Source: Acholeplasmatales bacterium
Lineage (GTDB): Bacteria > Bacillota_I > Bacilli_A > Acholeplasmatales > Anaeroplasmataceae
DNA length: 35,402 bases
Assembly: GCA_016280975.1 (NCBI GenBank)
Contig: JAEEHU010000051.1
Coordinates: forward strand, 1-35,402
Direction of reading: 5' to 3'
In this document: positions 27,712 to 35,402 of the stretch, piece after piece
Layout: the number at the start of each line of letters is the position of its first letter
Position numbering within the stretch: the first letter of the stretch is position 1
Notes under the pieces: model-generated
The model's database searches: none
The model's input: the letters and a program-made list of their open reading frames with translations, nothing else
Told to the model about the DNA's origin: nothing
Position numbers and translations under genes: made by a program

Positions 27712-29355
27712 ATGAAAAAAATTAAATTAGTTTTTATGCTTTTTTTATCTCTTTTTTTACTTTCATTTTTATCATCATGTAATCTAAATTGGTATTTTAA
27801 TCCAAATGGTAATTCTCAAAGAGCAAGTGATTTTAAGCTTGAATATGATTTTAAAGAATCAGATATGATAATTATTAGAAGTAAAATGGAAGATTTGGAT
27901 TATGAAACAGATAATCCAACAAGTACTTATAATTTTGTATCTTTAGTTAATTATGTATTTTCTAAATTTTATGAAATTCAATCATATTATACAATTTCAA
28001 ATATAAGATATTGTATTAATAAAACAAGCGATAATTTAACTGAAAAGAAGAATATGTACTCATATTTTATTGAGGTAAGAAAATATATTTTAGACTACTA
28101 TACTAAGGTTTACAATTCAGATTACAGAGATAATTTTTATAATGGATGGACTGAAGATGATATCCAAGATGCCTTAGATGCAAAAGAATCAGATGAATTA
28201 ACTCAATTAAGATTATCTCAAGAAGAAATTGAAGATGAGATGGGAGCTTTATCTGATACAGAATTAGTTAATTCAGGCTTTAGTAAATATATAGAATATT
28301 TAGAATTAAATAATGAAATAGCAAGTAAAAAGGGTTTTAATAATTATATTGAATATATGTATGATTCATATGGAAGAAAATATACTGAATCTGATGCCCA
28401 AAATATTTACAATTATGCAAAGAATGAGTTAAGTAGCTCATTTTATGATATATATCAAGAATATAAAAAAGTATTAAATTCCTTATCTACATCTGAAAGA
28501 AGTTTATTTCAAAATCTTCTTAAGGATAGTGGAACATCAGTATCAAGAAATAGAGCATTAAATTATTTTAATGGCTATAAGGAATATATGGGTGGAACAT
28601 TTAAATCTACATGGGATGATATGATAGGAAATAATTATTTCCAATACTATAAGGATGAAACTTCTCAAGATGGTGCATTTACAACCTTCTTATATCATTA
28701 TAAGAGTCCTATAATTTATATTGGATATGGTTATTTTACTTCTCTTACCCTATCACATGAATTTGGACATTACTATGCAATGAATAATAATAAATCATCA
28801 ACATCAGACCTTGATTTAGCTGAAACTCATTCGCAATCTGATGAAATATTATTTGTTTCATATTTGGATAAAGAAAATATCTTAGGAAATGAAAAGGTTG
28901 AAAAGCTAGTAAAACTATATGAAATACTAGATGCGCTTGAATCAGTATTTATAGCAACTATTGTTTCACAATTTGAACTATATACATATAAACTTACATC
29001 ATATGAAAATGTTGATTTTGATCAAAAGATAGAAGAAATAGCAGAAGATTTACTTGGTGATATGTATTCAATATTAAATATTAATTTTAGAAGATATTGG
29101 AGAAAAGTTGAGTTTGGAAACTCTATATATTATATTTCCTATGCAGTAAGTGCAATTCCTTCAATAGCTTTATATAATGATTCAAAATCAGATTTTGACT
29201 TAGCTAAAAGTAAGTATTTAAAGCTTTGTGAATACGAAGAAGATTTTAATGAAGCTTTAGAAGAAGCTGAATTTAATAGTCCATTTAACGTGCAAACTTA
29301 CTCACTTATTAAATCAAATATTCAAGAATTAATAAGTGAAGCAGAGGCTATATAA
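27712..29355 (+). CDS. Lipoprotein zinc metallopeptidase, M3 (oligoendopeptidase F)-like
   Basis: Signal/lipobox KKIKLVFMLFLSLFLLSFLSSCN; zinc motif LTLSHEFGHYYAMN with downstream DLAETHSQSDEILF. ORF-track start 27622 lies upstream of the operon terminator; GAGGTGA plus ATG 27712 is the better start. Confidence 0.82.
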   Translation: MKKIKLVFMLFLSLFLLSFLSSCNLNWYFNPNGNSQRASDFKLEYDFKESDMIIIRSKMEDLDYETDNPTSTYNFVSLVNYVFSKFYEIQSYYTISNIRYCINKTSDNLTEKKNMYSYFIEVRKYILDYYTKVYNSDYRDNFYNGWTEDDIQDALDAKESDELTQLRLSQEEIEDEMGALSDTELVNSGFSKYIEYLELNNEIASKKGFNNYIEYMYDSYGRKYTESDAQNIYNYAKNELSSSFYDIYQEYKKVLNSLSTSERSLFQNLLKDSGTSVSRNRALNYFNGYKEYMGGTFKSTWDDMIGNNYFQYYKDETSQDGAFTTFLYHYKSPIIYIGYGYFTSLTLSHEFGHYYAMNNNKSSTSDLDLAETHSQSDEILFVSYLDKENILGNEKVEKLVKLYEILDALESVFIATIVSQFELYTYKLTSYENVDFDQKIEEIAEDLLGDMYSILNINFRRYWRKVEFGNSIYYISYAVSAIPSIALYNDSKSDFDLAKSKYLKLCEYEEDFNEALEEAEFNSPFNVQTYSLIKSNIQELISEAEAI

Positions 29356-29384
29356 TTGACAGAGTTATAATATAATGATAAAAT
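29356..29384 (+). promoter_or_regulatory. Predicted promoter of the metY-metA operon
   Basis: TTGACA (29356-29361), 17-nt spacer, TAAAAT (29379-29384). Confidence 0.7.
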
Positions 29385-29415
29385 AATTTAAATTTTTTTA
29401 AAATGAGGTGTTATA

Positions 29416-30684
29416 GTGGCTAAATTTGATACTTTATGCGTAAGAGCAGGTTATAATCCAAAAAGTGGAGATGCAAATGTTACTCCGATTGTTCAATCAA
29501 CAACATTTACTTATGATACTGCACAAGAAATGGCGGATTTATTTGATTTAAAAAGAGATGGATTTTTCTATACTCGTCTTTCAAATCCAACAAACAGAGT
29601 ATTAGAATCTAAAATGGCCGCATTAGAAGATGGTGTTGGAGCTATTGCCTGTGCATCTGGTATGAGTGCGACACTACTTGCCGTTTTAAATGTATGTAAT
29701 AGTGGAGATAATATAATTTCATCTAATCAAATATATGGTGGAACATTTAATTTATTTAAAACTACACTAGTTAAATATGGTATTGAAACAAGATTCGTTG
29801 ATCCAAACGCATCTTATGAAGAAATTAATAAATTAGTTGATGAAAATACAAAGATTATTTTTGCAGAAACTGTTTCTAATCCTACAATAGTAGTTCTTGA
29901 TTTTGATAAATGGAGTAAGGTTGCAAAGGATAATAATATTTTATTCTTTGTTGATAATACACTTTCAACTCCAGCATTAATTAAGGTTAAGGATTATGGT
30001 GCTGATGTTGCACTATATTCATCAAGTAAATATCTTGATGGACATGCAGTTGCATTAGGTGGAATTATTGTAGATTTAGGTACATTTAATTTTAAGAATA
30101 ATAAAAGATATCCTGAATTCAATGTGCCTGATGAATCTTATCATGGACTTGTCTATGCAGATTTAAATAAGACTGCATTTGTAACTAAGTGCTTAGCTCA
30201 AATGATTCGTGATTTAGGCGCTATTATGTCACCAATGAACGCATTCTTAACTAACCTAGGTATGGAAACATTAGGATTAAGAATGGAAAGAACTGTATCT
30301 AATGCAGCTAAGGTTGCTAAATTCTTAAGTGAAAATAAGAATGTTGAATGGATTCATCATCCATCATTAAAGACAGATCCATATTATGAAATTGCAAATA
30401 AATATATGCCAAAGGGTGTAACAGGTATGATGTCTTTTGGTGTTAAAGGCGGAAGAGAAAAAGCAGTTAAGTTCATGGAAAATTTAAAAATGATCAAGAT
30501 GGTTACACACGTTGCTGATTCAAGAACTTGTGTACTTCATCCTGCATCAACAACACACAGACAATTATCAGATTTAGATTTAAAAAAGGCTGGTATTCCT
30601 GATAATTTAATTCGTCTTTCTGTTGGTATTGATGATATAGAGGATATCATTTCTGATTTAAGTCAGGCTTTGGAGAATATTTAA
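29416..30684 (+). CDS. metY: O-acetylhomoserine aminocarboxypropyltransferase/cysteine synthase-like PLP enzyme
   Basis: DTLCVRAGYNPKSGDANVTPIVQSTTF, FYTRLSNPTNRVLESKMAALEDGVGAIACASGMSA, YSSSKYLDGHAVALGG (PLP lysine), downstream metA. Confidence 0.88.
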   Translation: MAKFDTLCVRAGYNPKSGDANVTPIVQSTTFTYDTAQEMADLFDLKRDGFFYTRLSNPTNRVLESKMAALEDGVGAIACASGMSATLLAVLNVCNSGDNIISSNQIYGGTFNLFKTTLVKYGIETRFVDPNASYEEINKLVDENTKIIFAETVSNPTIVVLDFDKWSKVAKDNNILFFVDNTLSTPALIKVKDYGADVALYSSSKYLDGHAVALGGIIVDLGTFNFKNNKRYPEFNVPDESYHGLVYADLNKTAFVTKCLAQMIRDLGAIMSPMNAFLTNLGMETLGLRMERTVSNAAKVAKFLSENKNVEWIHHPSLKTDPYYEIANKYMPKGVTGMMSFGVKGGREKAVKFMENLKMIKMVTHVADSRTCVLHPASTTHRQLSDLDLKKAGIPDNLIRLSVGIDDIEDIISDLSQALENI

Positions 30685-31595
30685 TGCCAATATTAATTCC
30701 TAAGTCAATACCGGCCTATAAAATTTTAGAGGGTGAAAATGTCTTTGTTATGAATAAAAATAGGGCAGAATCACAAGATATTAGACCTATTGAGATTCTA
30801 ATATTAAATTTGATGCCTACAAAAATTGAAACAGAGACACAGCTTGCAAGATTACTTGCAAATACACCACTTCAAGTAAAATTAACATTCTTAAAAACTA
30901 AGACATATGAAGCTAAAAATGTTTCTAAGTCACATATGGATGAATTCTATAAATCACTTGATGAAATTAAGAATTTATCATTTGATGGTATGATTATAAC
31001 AGGTGCTCCTGTTGAAACATTAGAATTTGAAGAAGTAGAATATTGGGATGAATTAAAAGAAATATTTGAATTCGCAGATAAGAATGTTACATCAACTATG
31101 TATATTTGTTGGGGAGCACAAGCTGCACTATATTACCATTATGGTATTAATAAGGAATTACTTCCAAATAAATTATTTGGAGTATTCCCACACAAAAAGA
31201 TGGTTTTATATGAAGCATTATTAAATGGAATTGATGATATATTCTATATTCCTCAATCAAGACATACAAAGATTAATGATGCTGATTTATTTAATAATAA
31301 GGATTTAGTTGTTCTTGCATCATCAAAAGAAGCAGGTGCGACTGTAATTAAATCATCTGATAATAAAAAATTATTCTTACTTGGTCATCTAGAATATGAT
31401 AAGTATACCTTAGATAAAGAATATAAAAGAGATTTAGATAAGGGCTTACCTATTAATGAACCAAAAAATTATTATATTGATGGAGACATCAATGTAATAT
31501 GGCGTTCAACAGCGAACATTTTATTTTATAATTGGTTAAATTATTATGTTTACCAAGTAACACCATATGAAATAAAAACAATTAAAAAGTATTAG
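30684..31595 (+). CDS. metA: Homoserine O-acetyl/succinyltransferase (MetA family)
   Basis: MPILIPKSIPAYKILEGENVFVMNKNRAESQDIRPIEILILNLMPTKIETETQLARLL, ITGAPVETLEFEEVEYW, CWGAQAALYYHYG. Confidence 0.96.
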   Translation: MPILIPKSIPAYKILEGENVFVMNKNRAESQDIRPIEILILNLMPTKIETETQLARLLANTPLQVKLTFLKTKTYEAKNVSKSHMDEFYKSLDEIKNLSFDGMIITGAPVETLEFEEVEYWDELKEIFEFADKNVTSTMYICWGAQAALYYHYGINKELLPNKLFGVFPHKKMVLYEALLNGIDDIFYIPQSRHTKINDADLFNNKDLVVLASSKEAGATVIKSSDNKKLFLLGHLEYDKYTLDKEYKRDLDKGLPINEPKNYYIDGDINVIWRSTANILFYNWLNYYVYQVTPYEIKTIKKY

Positions 31596-31617
31596 TTTTT
31601 TAACTAATATTTTTTTT
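31590..31617 (+). terminator. Rho-independent terminator overlapping the metA stop
   Basis: TATTAGTT-TTTT-AACTAATA followed by TTTTTTTT; the TAG stop is within the 5' arm. Confidence 0.8.
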
Positions 31618-31632
31618 GTTTTATCAATTAAC

Positions 31633-31671
31633 GAAAACGTTTTTGACAAAAGTTTGCAAATGTAATATAAT
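31633..31671 (+). promoter_or_regulatory. Predicted promoter of the HAD gene with cre-like motif
   Basis: GAAAACGTTTTTGA (31633-31646) overlaps TTGACA (31643-31648); 17-nt spacer; TATAAT (31666-31671). Confidence 0.7.
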
Positions 31672-31709
31672 GATATAAAGATATTTTGGATAGAGAAAAG
31701 GATGATAGT

Positions 31710-32381
31710 ATGACAGAGAATTTTAGAAAACTATTAGGTAACAAGCGTGCATACATTTTTGACCTAGATGGTACAATCGCTGATACCGAAAGAATTCAAT
31801 GGGAAGCTCATAACCTTGTCTTAAAGAAAAGATTTGGAATTGAGGTTGACATTGAACACATTTATACTTATTTAGGAAAGCCTGAAGAAGTATTCCTACC
31901 TGAAATTGAAAAGGATTATAACATCAATATCGGTGGAGATAAGGGAAAAGGGTATGAAAAATATTCTAAGGAAAGAAGTAAAATAGCTGAGAAGCTTGTA
32001 TTAAGTAAGTCTGAACCATTCAAATTTATGAGAGAAGTTTTAGAAGATACTTTTGGTATTACAATTTTCTTAGTATCAGCTCAAAGTAGATCAGTTATTA
32101 AAAAGATGATAAAAGCTTGGAATTTAGGCGGTTATTTCTCTGATGTCAACACTTTTATTGTTGAAGGAAATAAAACTAAGCCTTATTATTATGATTATAT
32201 TTTCAAAAATATACTTAAAAATGCAGAAGGCCAAGACGTAATTTTATTCGAGGATGTTAATAAGTATATCCTAGAAGGTAAAAAGAGAGGCTTCGTTACT
32301 GTAGGTATCGATAATGGCTTCGGTAATGAAAAGCTTGAAGCAGACTTTGTAATTGATGCAAAAAATAATATAATGCCTTAA
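31710..32381 (+). CDS. HAD-superfamily hydrolase (phosphoglycolate phosphatase/beta-PGM-like)
   Basis: AYIFDLDGTIADTERIQWEAHN, VSAQSRSVIKKM, VILFEDVNKYILEGKKRGF. ATG 31710 preferred over TTG 31686 (AAAAGGATGA upstream). Confidence 0.88.
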   Translation: MTENFRKLLGNKRAYIFDLDGTIADTERIQWEAHNLVLKKRFGIEVDIEHIYTYLGKPEEVFLPEIEKDYNINIGGDKGKGYEKYSKERSKIAEKLVLSKSEPFKFMREVLEDTFGITIFLVSAQSRSVIKKMIKAWNLGGYFSDVNTFIVEGNKTKPYYYDYIFKNILKNAEGQDVILFEDVNKYILEGKKRGFVTVGIDNGFGNEKLEADFVIDAKNNIMP

Positions 32382-32400
32382 AAAATTTTATATGAAATAA

Positions 32401-32427
32401 AAAACTAAGAGTCGACCTCTTAGTTTT
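32401..32427. terminator. Bidirectional terminator between convergent genes
   Basis: AAAACTAAGAG-TCGAC-CTCTTAGTTTT with T-rich tails on both strands. Confidence 0.88.
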
Positions 32428-32432
32428 TATTT

Positions 32433-34199
32433 TTATTGTTGATTGTTTTTTAATGAATCGAAATATTCTTTAAAGTTAAATGTATATAATTTAGTAAAAT
32501 CATATTTTCCATCAGTGCCCATAACATCTATTTCATGGTCAAGTGGAACACCACTATCAAAGTTATCTCCTGATTTATTTGTGAAATTATGATTATTACT
32601 CTTTGTATAGAATAATCCATCAGCAGTAGAAGCAATTGATACTGCACATGATCCTCCACCACTTCTTAGACCAACTATTTTAACACCAGCTTCTTTTAAT
32701 ACGCTTGGTAATGCGTTACCACATGAAAATGAAATAGGAGAAGTAATTACTGCATAATTGAAATTAAAGCTATTAGCTTCAGCCACATCTAATTCATTAA
32801 ATTGACCATCTAAATTAATATCAACATCAAAATATTCAGTAGTTCTAGTTTTATTAAATATATTATTTTCTGAATATTCACCTTTTCCGCCAGTATATAG
32901 TGCTGCTATACCACATAAGGCTGCTGTATTTCCTCCACCATTAGATGCGATATCTAATACTAAATTTTCAGCTCCATCATTTTTTGCTTGATAGAATGAT
33001 TTTCTAATAAATGCGTATGTGTCCTTATTAAACGCTATATCATCTATTGTTTTCTTACCATTATAAAAATCATCCCAAGATGCGAAATCAGTAAAGAATG
33101 AATCAAATCCAATTAATGCTGTTTTAGATTCACTATCATATCTATAGTAAAATCCTGTAGTCGCATCCATTTGAAATCCTAATTGAGTTTTAGCAGTTAT
33201 AATTTTTTGCTTCATAGCTTTTTTTGTTGATGCAGTAGTATAATTTGTTAGTGCATCCTTATAAATTTGTTCAAAATTATCATGTCTTTCTACAAGACTT
33301 TGAACATTTGTTAAAGCTCCAGTATGTCCACCATCATATAAGCCAGCGAATAATAAAATATAACCAAAGAAGTATTCCTTTTTATTCTCGTTTAATAAGC
33401 ATTCCTTAATTTTTGGATAATATGTTTCTAATAGTCCATTTAAGCCTAATGACACTAAATTGTTATCACCAAATATTAATTGAGCTGTATATCCTCTTAT
33501 AATATCAAAATTGAAGCATAATTGACCATAGCTATATAAACTTAAATCAGAAGGTCTTGTTACAGTTAAATCAAATATAGGTTCTAAATAATCATCACCA
33601 TAATAATTAGGATTATGAGCCTCTTCATTATTTAAATAATTTTGATAATCAATTACATAAATATCCTTTGTATTATAGGCAACTGTATAAAGTAGTCCAC
33701 CACCAGATAAGCTACTTAAAAAGTTTAGTGGTGCGTACAATTTACCATCACCATGTATATCAATATGATAGTCATTTAAGTTAACAATTCTTTCAGTTGG
33801 TGTAGATTGATAAAGATTAGTAGTGTTTAAATATGTTTTACTATTTGATGGTGTTAAAAATGCAGTTGAACTTAAAAAATCAATATCCTTTGAATACATA
33901 ATGTCATTTTTTGTATCAATAGTAATATAATCACCAGTTGATGAAGAATATGTATATAAATCATTATCCCTTGTTAAGTTATATTCAGTTCCAAAGAATT
34001 CCTTGTAATATGAATTAAATTCAACATATGGAATATTTGGAGTTTCTTCATAGAATCTTACAGGAAATGTTTTATCAACAACACCCTTATTACGATAAAC
34101 GTTTATATCTTTTGTAACATACTTTTGATTTGACCCACAGCTTGCTAAAGCTAAGATAGATGCAAAACCTAAAGTTAACCCGAATAGCTTTCTTTTCAT
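32433..34199 (-). CDS. Lipoprotein, S41-like (C-terminal processing/tricorn-type) peptidase
   Basis: MKRKLFGLTLGFASILALASCGS lipobox; NLVLDIASNGGGNTAAL and ITSPISFSCGNALPSVLKEAGVKIVGLRSGGGSC resemble the S41 core. Confidence 0.8.
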   Translation of the reverse strand: MKRKLFGLTLGFASILALASCGSNQKYVTKDINVYRNKGVVDKTFPVRFYEETPNIPYVEFNSYYKEFFGTEYNLTRDNDLYTYSSSTGDYITIDTKNDIMYSKDIDFLSSTAFLTPSNSKTYLNTTNLYQSTPTERIVNLNDYHIDIHGDGKLYAPLNFLSSLSGGGLLYTVAYNTKDIYVIDYQNYLNNEEAHNPNYYGDDYLEPIFDLTVTRPSDLSLYSYGQLCFNFDIIRGYTAQLIFGDNNLVSLGLNGLLETYYPKIKECLLNENKKEYFFGYILLFAGLYDGGHTGALTNVQSLVERHDNFEQIYKDALTNYTTASTKKAMKQKIITAKTQLGFQMDATTGFYYRYDSESKTALIGFDSFFTDFASWDDFYNGKKTIDDIAFNKDTYAFIRKSFYQAKNDGAENLVLDIASNGGGNTAALCGIAALYTGGKGEYSENNIFNKTRTTEYFDVDINLDGQFNELDVAEANSFNFNYAVITSPISFSCGNALPSVLKEAGVKIVGLRSGGGSCAVSIASTADGLFYTKSNNHNFTNKSGDNFDSGVPLDHEIDVMGTDGKYDFTKLYTFNFKEYFDSLKNNQQ

Positions 34200-34301
34200 A
34201 AACTATTTTCCCCCTTACTTTATTTGCATTATAAAACAATTGTATAAAAATTTATATATAATAATGTTACAAATTTAATGAAAAATATTTTAAAACAAAA
34301 A

Positions 34302-34319
34302 AAGCTCAAATGAGCTTTT
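34302..34319 (-). terminator. Minus-strand terminator for the permease gene
   Basis: AAAGCTCA-AA-TGAGCTTT followed on the minus strand by TTTTGTTTT; overlaps the stop codon. Confidence 0.75.
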
Positions 34320-35402
34320 ATATTATAAGAAGAGCAAGGCTTCCTGCAATTAATAATGCTAAAGTAATTATTGATCCGTTTTTTATAAATTTAGTAAATC
34401 CATATTCAACATTATTTTGTTTTAATATTCTAATCCACATAATACCAGCAAGTGCCCCAACAGGAGATAAAATTGCACCTATATTTGATCCAATTATAGT
34501 AGAATAAATTAAATTCATATTAGTTGTATTTGAAAGTATTGAACCATAGGCAATAGTCATTGGGATATTATTAACTAAATTACAAGATAATGTAGATGAA
34601 ATTAAATATGTGATTTCTTTTAAATTATCATTTTCTATTTTATCAAATAGTGCACTTATATTTCCAAAAATACCAAATGATTCTAAGGCCATTATTATAA
34701 TAAACATAGAAATAATAAATGGAATTAGGCTAAATGGTAATCTTCTAATTGGTCTTGTAATATATAAATGATTCTTTTTAGTTATTGCATAAGTAATTAT
34801 AAATATTAATAAGCTTCCTGCAAAACAAACAGCAATTAACCACATTTCTATATTAATATAATTACTTATAACTAATAAAATAGTAGTAAGTGATAAATGA
34901 ATTAATGATGTAATGCAGATATATTTGTTTTTAATATATACATCTTTTTCATCAAATACTTCAATCTTTTTGTTTAAATCCTTATGGAATAATAAAAGAA
35001 GAATTAATATTGATGTAATACCTATAAATATAGTAGGTATAATCATTTTTTGTAGATAGTTAATGAAATCAAGCTCATATATACTTGATAAATATATATT
35101 AGTGGGATTTCCTATTGGTAGTAACATTGAATAAGTATTCGCTGCGACAAATTCCATAATTAAAAATGGAATAGGATTAATATTTCCTCTTTTTGAAAAA
35201 TATAGAATAAATGGAGTAAATGTTAATATAACAATATCATTTGACGTAAATATTGTTAATATTGATATTAATAAATATAAAGAGAAGAATAATATATACT
35301 GATTATTCTTAAATCTATTTATAAATTTAACTGCGATATAAGAGAAGAATCCACCCTCATCAAGTGATATCGAAATAAATGATACGGATAAAAATAATGC
35401 AA
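34318..35402 (-). CDS. ArsB/NhaD/SLC13-like ion permease, 5' end truncated by the window edge
   Basis: The minus-strand frame stays open upstream of 35157 to the window end (...LTIFTSNDIVILTFTPFILYFSKRGNINPIPFLIMEFVAANTYSMLLPIGNPTNIYLSS...), so the ORF-track start is internal. The motif pattern and many TM helices fit ArsB-type permeases. Confidence 0.8.
   Translation of the reverse strand, partial: ALFLSVSFISISLDEGGFFSYIAVKFINRFKNNQYILFFSLYLLISILTIFTSNDIVILTFTPFILYFSKRGNINPIPFLIMEFVAANTYSMLLPIGNPTNIYLSSIYELDFINYLQKMIIPTIFIGITSILILLLLFHKDLNKKIEVFDEKDVYIKNKYICITSLIHLSLTTILLVISNYINIEMWLIAVCFAGSLLIFIITYAITKKNHLYITRPIRRLPFSLIPFIISMFIIIMALESFGIFGNISALFDKIENDNLKEITYLISSTLSCNLVNNIPMTIAYGSILSNTTNMNLIYSTIIGSNIGAILSPVGALAGIMWIRILKQNNVEYGFTKFIKNGSIITLALLIAGSLALLII

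Noticed and set aside
29356-29415. SAM riboswitch upstream of metY-metA
   Set aside because: The predicted promoter leaves only about 25 nt of leader, too short for any known SAM riboswitch. metK likewise starts 1 nt after the preceding gene.
34310-34507. 65-aa plus-strand ORF over the permease
   Set aside because: Antisense to the permease reading frame and overlapping its terminator.
1-35402. CRISPR arrays, tRNA/rRNA genes, transposases or prophage genes
   Set aside because: No regularly spaced repeats, no cloverleaf or rRNA-like segments noticed and no transposase/integrase motifs in the ORFs.

Overview
This is a low-GC, gene-dense chromosomal window. It reads with code 11 (UGG for Trp, a UGA stop on priA) and looks like a Bacilli/Tenericutes-related lineage. 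In order it contains: priA-fmt; a membrane protein with a degenerate HD-GYP-like C-terminus; a TSCPD protein; metK; a comF-like remnant; hpf; secA; a uronate/KDG catabolic operon (eda, two kdgK-like kinases flanking a YhcH protein, a TIM-barrel isomerase, kduI, kduD); an ACT + PFL (UPF0237/UPF0210) pair; a phosphosugar mutase; ppa; ychF; a Wadjet/MksBEF-type SMC operon (jetA-jetB-jetC); an M3-like lipoprotein metallopeptidase; metY-like and metA; a HAD hydrolase; an S41-like lipoprotein peptidase (-); and an ArsB/SLC13-like permease cut by the window edge (-). The main finding is that the SMC operon has no jetD (nuclease) gene. A SepF-like cell-division gene sits in the usual jetD slot, joined to jetC by a TAATG overlap and followed by a terminator. 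This suggests a nuclease-free SMC complex tied to division rather than a standard anti-plasmid Wadjet. All family calls come from reading motifs by eye; no database search was run.
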